NCBI GenBank assembly: GCA_022779485.1
Contig: JALFTC010000021.1
Span: 1-36,543 of the forward strand
Direction of reading: 5' to 3'
DNA length: 36,543 bases
From: Ruminococcus sp.
GTDB taxonomy: Bacteria; Bacillota; Clostridia; Oscillospirales; Acutalibacteraceae
Translations under genes and position numbers: made by a program
Notes under the pieces: model-generated
Told to the model about the DNA's origin: nothing
The model's input: only the letters and a program-made list of their open reading frames with translations
The model's database searches: none
Shown: piece by piece, positions 1 through 6,533 of the stretch
How the letters are laid out: each line of letters begins with the position of its first letter
Numbering within the stretch: the first letter of the stretch is position 1

Positions 1-208
1 TTCCCTCGGATGAGGGGGCTGTCACGCTTTGCGTGACTGGGGGAGTGAAAAAGTAGTCAATATATCTTGGTATGTCTTTAGATGTTAAAGTTTGAGTCAG
101 AACATAAAATCAAACTATCCTCTAAAGACAAAAAGAGCAAAAGAGAACACTTTTTCCCTCCTTCCGTCACGGCTAAAGCCGTGCCACCTCCCTCGTCTGA
201 GGGAGGCT
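1..208. repeat. Dispersed repeat family A, copy 1 (cut by window edge)
   Basis: Closely matches a second copy at 2772-3035. Both share the CCCTCGGATGAGGG hairpin end, the TGTCACGC-TTGCGTGACTGG hairpin, a conserved core (about 47-165) and a right end CTCGTCTGAGGGAGGCT. The inner right part differs between copies. It is non-coding and lies directly before mscL. It looks like a small non-autonomous (MITE-like) element; no protein is encoded. Confidence 0.75.
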
Positions 209-237
209 ATATAAATATTAAAAAAAGAGGTGCAATT

Positions 238-669
238 ATGAAAAAGGTTTTTGGGGAATTTAAGGAATTTGTTATGAGGGGCAATGTCCTTGATTTGGCT
301 GTTGCTGTTATCATCGGCGGTGCTTTTCAAACAATAGTCAGCTCACTTTGTAATGATGTTATCACACCATTTATTCAGCTTATCATCAGCAAATGCATAG
401 GTGTTGACTCCATTGATGAAATGACAAAAGTGCTGAATGTTGGCACTATCCAACTGGGTAATTTCATTTCCGCCATTATCAACTTCCTAATTATGGCTGT
501 TATTATCTTCTGCCTTGTTAAGTTTATCAACAAGGTTATGACAATCGGCAAGAAGAAGGAAGAAGAGGAAGAGGAAGAAACAACAAAGACCTGTCCTTTC
601 TGCAAAAGCGAAATCGACATAGAGGCTACAAGATGCCCTCACTGTACATCGGTTCTTGAAGAAGAATAA
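238..669 (+). CDS. mscL: Large-conductance mechanosensitive channel MscL with C-terminal zinc ribbon
   Basis: Homo-oligomeric membrane channel that opens under membrane tension and releases solutes during osmotic downshock. The 143-aa product starts FGEFKEFVMRGNVLDLAVAV, the typical MscL amphipathic N-terminus and first membrane helix. A second helix lies at about residues 80-102, followed by a Lys/Glu-rich stretch. The start at 238 follows an AGAGGTG ribosome binding site; an upstream in-frame ATG lies inside repeat A and would add unrelated sequence. The last 30 residues carry two CxxC pairs (CPFC and CPHC), a zinc ribbon not present in classical MscL of about 130-150 aa. It stands alone and ends at its own terminator. 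The family call is secure; the role of the zinc ribbon is unknown. Confidence 0.95.
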   Translation: MKKVFGEFKEFVMRGNVLDLAVAVIIGGAFQTIVSSLCNDVITPFIQLIISKCIGVDSIDEMTKVLNVGTIQLGNFISAIINFLIMAVIIFCLVKFINKVMTIGKKKEEEEEEETTKTCPFCKSEIDIEATRCPHCTSVLEEE

Positions 670-693
670 TTTTTATTACATAATAATCAAAGT

Positions 694-726
694 GTGCATT
701 ACTCCTTAGGGGTAATGCACTTTTTC
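694..726 (+). terminator. Rho-independent terminator of mscL
   Basis: GTGCATTAC (694-702) pairs perfectly with GTAATGCAC (712-720), followed by TTTTTCTTTT. Confidence 0.9.
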
Positions 727-733
727 TTTTACA

Positions 734-840
734 AAAGCCTCCCTTGTGTAAAGGGAGGGCAAGCTACTTCCTTAGAATGACAGAGGGAATGTGAATTCCG
801 AATTCCGAATTATGCATTATGAATTATGAATTATGAATAC
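734..840. repeat. Repeat fragments (GCCTCCC hairpin end plus ATTATG-rich repeat, family C)
   Basis: Positions 736-757 hold a GCCTCCCTTGTGTAAAGGGAGG hairpin resembling the end of family A. It is followed (about 795-838) by direct repeats of the type GAATTATGCATTATGAATTA. A similar AT-rich block in the opposite orientation occurs at about 6189-6233. Together with the promoter at 951-1018 this accounts for most of the 388-base gap between mscL and the NlpC/P60 gene. Confidence 0.6.
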
Positions 841-950
841 GGTTTTCTCAATAATTACAAAAAATATCAATCATATTAGGAAAGTATATGGAAAAATATT
901 GTGCATAGTGTATAAATATCTTAAAAAATTATAAAAATATATCAAATCTC

Positions 951-979
951 TTGCAAAATCTCCCGTATCTTGTTATAAT
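951..979 (+). promoter_or_regulatory. Sigma-A type promoter of the NlpC/P60 gene
   Basis: TTGCAA (951-956) and a perfect TATAAT (974-979) with a 17-base spacer. Transcription would start near 986, about 70 bases before the ATG. Confidence 0.85.
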
Positions 980-982
980 TTT

Positions 983-1018
983 GTTACAGAAATGTAACTC
1001 TTGTAAATTGTTTGTAAC
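983..1018 (+). promoter_or_regulatory. WalR (YycF)-like binding sites overlapping the transcription start
   Basis: TGTAAA (1002-1007), five bases, TGTAAC (1013-1018) matches the WalR consensus TGTWAH-N5-TGTWAH exactly. A further TGTAAC (993-998) forms a perfect inverted repeat with GTTACA (983-988). The sites lie downstream of the -10 box, where a bound regulator would more likely repress than activate. WalRK classically controls wall hydrolases, which fits the downstream gene. Confidence 0.65.
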
Positions 1019-1057
1019 TGGCACTTATTTGTGCCTTTTATATTGGAGGTTTATTTT

Positions 1058-2551
1058 ATGACAAGAATGAAGAGAATTCTGACGCTGATTTTAGTTGTTG
1101 CAATTCTTTCTACAACAGCTATTATCGGTACAACAACTGCATCAGCCTCAGGCTCGGGTGCAGGACTTGTAAGCTGGGCATACAGAGCCTACAACGAAAA
1201 TTGGCAGTATGTTTGGGGCGGTGCTTCCGTTGGAAGTGTTGACTGTAGCGGTCTTATCTACTCCTATGCAGGCGGTGAGCGTGTAACAGAGCCAATGCTT
1301 GCGGCTTCTCCCGAATCAGGCTCAATCGACACAATTCCTCGTGTACACGGACTTGGTCTTTACCAGTACGGACATGTTGGTGTTTATGTTGGTGGCGGAA
1401 TGGGCATTGACGCTCGTGACGAGGCTTCTGATGTATGTCTTGAGTCAATCAGCAACAAGTCTTGGACAAACTGGTTTAAGGTTGCAGGTGTAAGCTACCC
1501 AACATCAGGCTGGCAGGAGGTTGCCGGTCAGTATTACTACTACGAGGACGGTCAGTACATAGTCAACACCACAAGGACAATCGGCGGTGTTACATACAGC
1601 TTTGGTGCAGACGGCGCCTCTGACCGGACGCCAAACGACACCAACGCAACAGCCGACAATAGTAATACAACCACAACTAAAAAGGTTAAGGTTAAAAAGA
1701 CTGCTTGGCAGATTGGCGACTCCGGTGCACAGGTTACAAAGCTCCAAAAGAGATTAAAGGCGCTTGGTTTCTACAATGACGAAATCACAGGCTACTTTGG
1801 AGAAGTTACCGAAAAGGCATACAAGGAGTTCCAAAAGGCAGCAGGTGTAGTTGTTGACGGTATCTGCGGTAAGACCGACAGAGATATTCTCTATTCCTCA
1901 GCAGCTCCTATTGCTCAAGAAGAAACAACTGAGCCACAGGAGGAAAAGGAAGAAGAAAAGCAAGAGGAAGAGAAAGAAGATGTACTCTCCGTTGGCGACT
2001 ACAGCGATGATGTTTATTCCGTACAGGAAAGACTCATTGAGCTAAAGTATATGGAAGATGACGCAACAGGATATTTTGGCGAGTTGACCCAGTCTGCGGT
2101 TAAGGATTTCCAGGACTACAACGAAATGGAAACAACAGGTGAGGTTGACAAAAAGACAGAAACAGCCTTGTTCTCAGAGGATGCAGTAGCAAACCCTGAG
2201 GCAAAGGAAGAAAAAGAAGAACCTGAGGATAAGGTTAAGTTTGAGTTTAAGGATACAGAAAATACTGAAAATGTAAGTGCCGACACAGACACAAATGTTG
2301 AGGAGGCAACAAGCACAACAGTAGTTCTTGAATCAAACGATATGGCAAGCGAGGCGCTTGCAGGACTTACATCCGAAAGCGGTTTTCAGGCTGTTACTCC
2401 ACAGGAGGATAACGGCACAGGCATTATCAAATGGCTCTTGATTGTAATTGCAGTTATGGGCGGTGTATTTGTGGTAGTTCTTGTAAACGAAAAGAAGAAA
2501 TCCCGCCGTCGCCGTAAACACGCAATGCAGAGAAGCAGAAGATATTGGTAA
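1058..2551 (+). CDS. Secreted, membrane-anchored NlpC/P60 peptidoglycan hydrolase with two PG-binding domains
   Basis: Predicted cysteine endopeptidase that cuts peptidoglycan stem peptides at the cell surface. The ATG at 1058 sits 8 bases after GGAGG and gives 497 residues; an upstream in-frame GTG lacks a site. Order: signal peptide (1-32); NlpC/P60 domain with catalytic Cys in DCSGLIYS (C63) and His in GHVGVYVGG (H106); a short WQEVAGQYYYYEDG segment like a choline-binding-type repeat; two peptidoglycan-binding_1 domains, each with LQxRLxxLxY/F and TGYFGE motifs, separated by a Glu/Lys-rich linker; a second acidic linker; a C-terminal TM helix (about 455-477) and a basic Arg/Lys tail. The usual layout is secreted or wall-bound, so a C-terminal membrane anchor tethering the hydrolase is notable. 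Monocistronic, with its own promoter and terminator; WalR control is inferred from the sites upstream. Confidence 0.9.
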   Translation: MTRMKRILTLILVVAILSTTAIIGTTTASASGSGAGLVSWAYRAYNENWQYVWGGASVGSVDCSGLIYSYAGGERVTEPMLAASPESGSIDTIPRVHGLGLYQYGHVGVYVGGGMGIDARDEASDVCLESISNKSWTNWFKVAGVSYPTSGWQEVAGQYYYYEDGQYIVNTTRTIGGVTYSFGADGASDRTPNDTNATADNSNTTTTKKVKVKKTAWQIGDSGAQVTKLQKRLKALGFYNDEITGYFGEVTEKAYKEFQKAAGVVVDGICGKTDRDILYSSAAPIAQEETTEPQEEKEEEKQEEEKEDVLSVGDYSDDVYSVQERLIELKYMEDDATGYFGELTQSAVKDFQDYNEMETTGEVDKKTETALFSEDAVANPEAKEEKEEPEDKVKFEFKDTENTENVSADTDTNVEEATSTTVVLESNDMASEALAGLTSESGFQAVTPQEDNGTGIIKWLLIVIAVMGGVFVVVLVNEKKKSRRRRKHAMQRSRRYW

Positions 2552-2559
2552 ATAAAAAA

Positions 2560-2592
2560 GCGTAAGCCTAAAAAGGTTTGCGCTTTTTTCTT
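2560..2592 (+). terminator. Terminator of the NlpC/P60 gene
   Basis: GCGTAAGCC (2560-2568) pairs with GGTTTGCGC (2575-2583, with G-T pairs), followed by a T-run. Confidence 0.85.
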
Positions 2593-2629
2593 ATCCAATA
2601 GCCACCACTATGTCACCTCAAGCCATACT

Positions 2630-3100
2630 CTGTCGTTCCGAACCTGTCGAGGAATCTGAAAGGATAGCAGTAGTGCCTAAATCGACACTATCAGGTTAGA
2701 TGAAAGTATGGACTAAACAAAGCCTCCATCGGATGAGGTATTCCCTTTTCAGCGAAATGTTAGTAAAACAAAGGCTCCCTCGGATGAGGGGGCTGTCACG
2801 CCTTGCGTGACTGGGGGAGTGAAAAAGTAGTCAATATATCTTGGTGTGTCTTTAGATATTAAAGTTTGAGTCAGAACATATAACCGCACTCTCCTCTAAA
2901 GACAAAATAAGCAAAAGAGGAAAATTTTTCCCTCCTTCCACCGCAAGCGGTCCCCCTTTTTCTGGCGAAAACGGCAAACCCTTTGTCACTTCGTGACATT
3001 TCCCTTAGCAAGGGAATACTCGTCTGAGGGAGGCTGGCTGTAAGCAAAGGTTTCATCAAGTGGCAGGGGATTCCTCAACAAGCCGGTTATGACAGAGTGG
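2630..3100. repeat. Dispersed repeat family B, copy 1, interrupted by a family A element
   Basis: The left half (2630-about 2710) contains CTGTCGTTCCG, GAGGAATCTGAAAGGATAGC and CGACACTATCAGGTTA. The right half (about 3061-3100) contains GGGGATTCCTCAACAAGCCG. Both match an uninterrupted 154-base copy at 11541-11694. The ends of family B are roughly inverted (CTGTCATTCCG and GAGGAATC versus GATTCCTC and CATAACAG). The roughly 350 bases between the halves contain the family A copy. This explains most of the 704-base gap after the NlpC/P60 gene. Confidence 0.75.
2772..3035. repeat. Dispersed repeat family A, copy 2, with terminal inverted repeats
   Basis: Left end AGGCTCCCTCGGATGAG (2772-2788) and right end CTCGTCTGAGGGAGGCT (3019-3035) are inverted repeats matching at 14 of 17 positions. 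A second left-end-like sequence, AGCCTCCATCGGATGAG (2721-2737), lies just outside, suggesting an earlier or partial insertion. The core matches copy 1 at the left edge of the window. Confidence 0.75.
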
Positions 3101-3175
3101 GGAGTTATAAAGATAAGAATAGGCATTTTGATAACAGACAGCTACTACAATGGGAAATCTTTCAAAATATTTCCC

Positions 3176-3203
3176 TTGACTTTTATTTTTAAAGTTTTAT
3201 AAT
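3176..3203 (+). promoter_or_regulatory. Sigma-A type promoter of the SDR gene
   Basis: TTGACT (3176-3181) and TATAAT (3198-3203) separated by 16 bases, 53 bases before the ATG at 3256. Confidence 0.85.
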
Positions 3204-3255
3204 AGTAATTAGGTATAAAATAAATAAAAATTTTGAATATACGGAGGTATTTTTT

Positions 3256-4059
3256 ATGGAAAGATTGAAGGATAAAGTTGCTATTGTCACAGGCTCAACA
3301 AGCGGTATCGGCATTGGTATTGCAAGGCTTTTCGCCGCTGAAGGCGCAAAGGTTGTAATCTGCGGTCGCCGTGAGGCTAAGGGACAGGCAGTTGTTGACA
3401 GAATTACAGCAGAGGGCGGAGAGGCTTCCTATCATTTTATGGACATCACCGACACCGACAGTATTGAGAGTTTGTTTGCAGACACAGCTGAAAAGTATGG
3501 CAAGATTGACATTTTGGTAAACAACGCCGCAAATGTTGCCCTCAAGGACGGTCGTGTTGATGAGCTTACCATTGAAATGTGGGACGGTATCTTCCAAAGC
3601 GATTTAAGAGGTACTTTCTACGCAACAAAGTGCGCTCTTCCATATCTTTCAAAGAACGAAAAGGGCGGTTCTATCATCAATATCGGTTCAATGGCATCTT
3701 GCAGCGGTGACATTGGCTCAACTGCATATGCCTGCGCAAAGGCAGGTGTTGACCTGCTCACACAGGCAACAGCGTTGCAGTACGGCAAGCAGAACATCCG
3801 TTGCAACTGCGTAAGACCGGGTCTTATTGTTACACCTGAAAACGAGGCTCATGTGCCACAGGCAGTTAAAGACATCTTTACAAGCAACATTATGGTAAAC
3901 AGATACGGTTGCCCTGAGGACATCGGTCATATGTGCGTTTACCTTGCATCTGACGAAAGCGAATATGTAACAGGTCAGATTGTAAATGTTGACGGCGGAC
4001 TTAACTCCCATGTTCCAACAGTAGCACAGTTCAGAGCAATGAACTCCCGTACATGGTAA
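3256..4059 (+). CDS. Short-chain dehydrogenase/reductase (SDR family)
   Basis: Cytosolic NAD(P)-dependent oxidoreductase of 267 aa, the usual classical-SDR length. It has the cofactor motif TGSTSGIG (13-20), the structural motif NNAAN (usually NNAG), a catalytic Ser in IGSMASCSG, the catalytic pair in YACAKAG (YxxxK), a PG motif after the active site, and the C-terminal VNVDGG signature. The closest broad classes are 3-oxoacyl-ACP reductase-like and sugar or steroid dehydrogenase-like SDRs; the substrate cannot be read from sequence. The ATG at 3256 is 8 bases after ACGGAGG. Monocistronic, with a strong promoter upstream and a terminator at 4102. Confidence 0.92.
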   Translation: MERLKDKVAIVTGSTSGIGIGIARLFAAEGAKVVICGRREAKGQAVVDRITAEGGEASYHFMDITDTDSIESLFADTAEKYGKIDILVNNAANVALKDGRVDELTIEMWDGIFQSDLRGTFYATKCALPYLSKNEKGGSIINIGSMASCSGDIGSTAYACAKAGVDLLTQATALQYGKQNIRCNCVRPGLIVTPENEAHVPQAVKDIFTSNIMVNRYGCPEDIGHMCVYLASDESEYVTGQIVNVDGGLNSHVPTVAQFRAMNSRTW

Positions 4060-4101
4060 TCGCTTTTTAAAAAACTAAAAGATAAAAAAGACAAAAAATT
4101 T

Positions 4102-4139
4102 GGTGCTGTTCTTCCATTGTGAAAACAGCACCTTTTTTT
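4102..4139 (+). terminator. Terminator of the SDR gene
   Basis: GGTGCTGTT (4102-4110) pairs perfectly with AACAGCACC (4124-4132), followed by seven T. Confidence 0.93.
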
Positions 4140-4235
4140 GCTTTATAAAATGAAGATATTATGAAAATAAAAAGAGTGGCTACATAATGTAACCAATCAA
4201 TGTCAATATGTTACGAAAAAGATGTCAATTATTAA

Positions 4236-4280
4236 CTTAAAAAAGAAGAATGCCCCGTACGCGATCTGCGTGTCGAGGCA
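4236..4280 (-). terminator. Terminator downstream of tRNA-Arg
   Basis: Read on the minus strand, an imperfect hairpin (4251-4280; GCC/GGC, CG/CG and ACACG/CGCGT pairings) starts 6 bases after the tRNA CCA end and is followed by ATTCTTCTTTTTT. A close copy of this terminator occurs at 11448-11477 without any tRNA. Confidence 0.75.
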
Positions 4281-4286
4281 CTCGAC

Positions 4287-4363
4287 TGGCGTCCTCGGCG
4301 GGATTCGAACCCACGGCCTTTCGCTTAGGAGGCGAACGCTCTATCCTGCTGAGCTACGAAGAC
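4287..4363 (-). tRNA. tRNA-Arg (anticodon CCT) with encoded CCA
   Basis: The minus strand starts GTCTTCGTAGCTCAGCAGGA and ends CGAGGACGCCA. The acceptor stem (GTCTTCG with CGAGGAC, one T-G pair) is complete, the D arm is intact, and the anticodon stem-loop TTCGC-CTCCTAA-GCGAA gives anticodon CCT. The T arm contains GGTTCGAATCC. The gene reads AGG codons, has its own promoter (4391-4419) and ends at a terminator. Confidence 0.97.
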
Positions 4364-4390
4364 AAATACACTTGTTTATCAAGCCTATTA

Positions 4391-4419
4391 AGTATAACAC
4401 AGAAAAAGGCATTTTGCAA
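4391..4419 (-). promoter_or_regulatory. tRNA-Arg promoter
   Basis: Minus-strand TTGCAA (4414-4419) and TATACT (4391-4396) with a 17-base spacer, about 28 bases upstream of the tRNA 5' end. It overlaps the end of the zeta-like gene region. Confidence 0.75.
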
Positions 4420-4429
4420 GTGTAATCAT

Positions 4430-5008
4430 TTAGTCACCAATTTTGCAGTTTTCTTTCAGGTGGTTCTGCACCTCAACTATCCAATTCGGCTTGTAGCCAT
4501 TTGTGTAGCGGAACTTGTTATTTGTGATTTCTGCAACCTTTACAAAACCGTTTTCGTTGTCGTAAAAAACAATCCTGTCGCAAAGTGGAGCAATTTCAGC
4601 CAAGGAGTTAAGACGATTTTCGTATCTGCGGGCAACATCACTTGCCGGTATGTTGTGACCGCCTTTTCTGACACGATTTTCTATTCGCAAAAGGCTCTCG
4701 TCCTTTGAACTTAAGCCGATATAGTACATAACAATGTTGTAGCCCTGTTTACGAGCCTGTAAAACTGTACGCTTTGTGCGGTGTCCGGCAAGGGTGGTTT
4801 CCTGGGTAAAGGAAATGTTGTGTTCAAGGCAGTAGTTAATTTCGGCAATAGCCGATTTTCCTGCCTTTATGTTGTCAAAGTTGTGTTCCTTTGCAATCAT
4901 ATCAGCGTCAACTATGTGTCCCATCAAAACTCCCTGTCCTTCAAGAACACCTCTAAAACTGGATTTTCCTGTTCCGTTAACTCCTGCTATTAAAATATAA
5001 GTATTCAT
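4430..5008 (-). CDS. Zeta-toxin-like P-loop kinase (predicted ABC-type ATPase COG4185 family)
   Basis: A 192-aa cytosolic P-loop NTPase with Walker A GVNGTGKS (about 9-16), a DAD segment near residue 35, SFTQETTLAGHRTKR after it, and a C-terminal GGHNIPASDVARRYENRL helix. These are hallmarks of the zeta-toxin/UDP-GlcNAc-kinase-like group that lacks a known epsilon antitoxin. Zeta toxins phosphorylate UDP-N-acetylglucosamine; for this subgroup the substrate is not established. No small antitoxin-like gene lies next to it, so a chromosomal, non-toxin role is as likely as a toxin role. The ATG at 5008 follows AGGGGG; the promoter is at 5052-5080 on the same strand. The stop is about 65 bases from the tRNA. 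Confidence 0.82.
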   Translation of the reverse strand: MNTYILIAGVNGTGKSSFRGVLEGQGVLMGHIVDADMIAKEHNFDNIKAGKSAIAEINYCLEHNISFTQETTLAGHRTKRTVLQARKQGYNIVMYYIGLSSKDESLLRIENRVRKGGHNIPASDVARRYENRLNSLAEIAPLCDRIVFYDNENGFVKVAEITNNKFRYTNGYKPNWIVEVQNHLKENCKIGD

Positions 5009-5051
5009 ATTGCCCCCTATGATACTGCACTATTCACATTATTCAACAACT

Positions 5052-5080
5052 ATTATATTATTTTTTCAATTAAAACGCAA
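5052..5080 (-). promoter_or_regulatory. Promoter of the zeta-like gene
   Basis: Minus-strand TTGCGT (5075-5080) and TATAAT (5052-5057) separated by 17 bases. Confidence 0.7.
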
Positions 5081-5110
5081 GGAGTTAAAATAAAAGAAAA
5101 AACTTCCCAA

Positions 5111-5188
5111 CAATGCAATAATTGCATTGCGAAAGGTCAAAAAAATCTCTACAATATTAGGTAGTATAAATGCAAATGGTGTTTATAC
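5111..5188 (+). promoter_or_regulatory. Promoter with two palindromic candidate operators
   Basis: CAATGCAAT (5111-5119), one base, ATTGCATTG (5121-5129) is a perfect 9-base inverted repeat that overlaps the first bases of a -35 box TTGCGA (5127-5132). The -10 TACAAT is at 5150-5155 after a 17-base spacer. A second inverted repeat, GTATAAA (5164-5170) and TTTATAC (5182-5188), lies over the likely start of transcription. This layout is typical of a repressed promoter; the repressor is not in the window as far as I can see. Confidence 0.6.
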
Positions 5189-5210
5189 AAAAAAATTAAG
5201 GAGATAAGTA

Positions 5211-6203
5211 ATGGCAAGACCGCAAAAGCAAGGACTTGATTACTTTCCTTTGGATGTTGTCTGTAATGGCAAGATAGAATTAATTGAGGCTGAATTTGGA
5301 TTAACAGGATTTGCAGTAGTCGTTAAACTCTTTCAAAGGATATACGGAGAGCGAGGTTACTATTGTGAATGGACAGATGAGGTTGCATTATTGTTCGGCA
5401 AAAAGAATGGCTTGGGTGGTAATGCCGTTTCAGAAATAGTGGGAGCTTCAATTAAGAGAGGTATTTTTGACAAAACTATGTTTGAGAAGTACGGTATCCT
5501 AACCTCTGTTGGGATACAGGAAAGGTATTTTGAGGCAGTTAGTCGCCGTAAACTGGTTTGTGTCAAAGAGGAATACCTCTTGATTTCTTATACCCAATTT
5601 TCAAATTGCGTAAGCAATAACCGAGTTAATGTTGACATTAACCCCGAAAATGATGACAACAATCCCAAAAGTAAAGTAAATAAAAGTAAAGTAGAGGAAA
5701 GTAGAGGAGAGGAAAGAAAAGAAAACAAGAGTATAGTAAATGAAACAAAAGAAAATCAAACAATAGGAGAGAAGAGAAAAGGATACTACTTCGTAGATTT
5801 ATATTCTCACGCTCTTGAATTGTTCTGTAATATTTGTAAAACTCTTCCCAAGCCCAAGGAGCTGACAGATGAACGGAAATTGATGATTGATATGGCAAAC
5901 ATTAAGCTGAAGGAGTATGGCAAAACTCTGGAGGAGTTATTTAAAATTGTGGATGATTCCGACTTTTTAAGCGGTAGAAACGGAAAGTGGACAGGGTGTA
6001 ACCTTGAATGGGTACTTAAACCGGCAAACATAACCAAGATTATGGAGGGCAATTACGCAAATCAAGAGGGCAACTACGGCAACTCAAATTCCCTCCAACC
6101 CCCGTTGGGGAAAAACCCGGGTATAACCTCGTCATATGATTTAGAAGAATACGAAAACAAGGTCGTAATAGAAAACTGGGGGGATTTAATGCATAATGCA
6201 TAA
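5211..6203 (+). CDS. DUF4373-like (Lin1244/Lin1753-type) phage replication-associated protein, orphan
   Basis: 330 aa. The N-terminus MARPQKQGLDYFPLDV and the following winged-helix-like 110 residues resemble the DUF4373 (Lin1244/Lin1753) domain found in phage and mobile-element replication genes, often with DnaD-like C-termini. A charged Lys/Glu/Asn linker (about 145-185) separates it from a C-terminal helical part that contains FLSGRNGKWTGCNLEWVLKP, a motif common at the end of such proteins. The start follows AAGGAGA. There are no other phage genes around it, so it is either an isolated remnant or a captured gene. The last codons (LMHNA) run into the AT-rich family C repeat, so the original C-terminus may have been altered. 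Function is inferred only at the family level. Confidence 0.65.
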   Translation: MARPQKQGLDYFPLDVVCNGKIELIEAEFGLTGFAVVVKLFQRIYGERGYYCEWTDEVALLFGKKNGLGGNAVSEIVGASIKRGIFDKTMFEKYGILTSVGIQERYFEAVSRRKLVCVKEEYLLISYTQFSNCVSNNRVNVDINPENDDNNPKSKVNKSKVEESRGEERKENKSIVNETKENQTIGEKRKGYYFVDLYSHALELFCNICKTLPKPKELTDERKLMIDMANIKLKEYGKTLEELFKIVDDSDFLSGRNGKWTGCNLEWVLKPANITKIMEGNYANQEGNYGNSNSLQPPLGKNPGITSSYDLEEYENKVVIENWGDLMHNA

Positions 6204-6323
6204 TTCAAAATGCATAATTTATAATTCGGAATTAGGGGATGTTAGGTCAGCACATCGGTAAGTAGATAGTGTCAGGACAGTTTTCATACCACTGATTATA
6301 AATATTCTTAAGTTGACAACATT
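6189..6323. repeat. Family C AT-rich repeat and a 25-base sequence repeated at 11492
   Basis: About 6189-6233 (ATGCATAATGCATAATTC and similar) resembles the block at about 795-838 in the opposite orientation. Positions 6299-6323 match the reverse complement of 11492-11516 at 24 of 25 bases (core AAATATTCTTAAGTTGAC). The rest of the 330-base gap before the next gene holds only the promoter at 6430-6458. Confidence 0.6.
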
Positions 6324-6429
6324 AGTCAATCATTTTGTTTTACTTATCAAAATTTTTTGCCGTTAATTTGAGGATTTGAAAATTTCATAAATTTCCCAAT
6401 ATTTTTATGGGGGAAATTGTGATTTTCTG

Positions 6430-6458
6430 TTGTATTTTCGGGGGTTTAATGATATAAT
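6430..6458 (+). promoter_or_regulatory. Promoter of the 1308-aa surface protein cluster
   Basis: TTGTAT (6430-6435) and TATAAT (6453-6458) with a 17-base spacer, about 75 bases before the ATG. Confidence 0.75.
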
Positions 6459-6533
6459 CGTAAGATAAGAAATATTTGATAATTACATTAATTTTTTGTT
6501 CCTTAAATGCATTAACTTATTGAGGAGGTTTTT

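Noticed and set aside
4222..4708. Plus-strand reading frames across the tRNA
   Set aside because: They run through a tRNA gene and antisense to the zeta-like gene; no family features.
4430..5008. Zeta toxin with a hidden antitoxin
   Set aside because: No small frame overlaps or precedes it on its strand; the gene has its own promoter and looks stand-alone.
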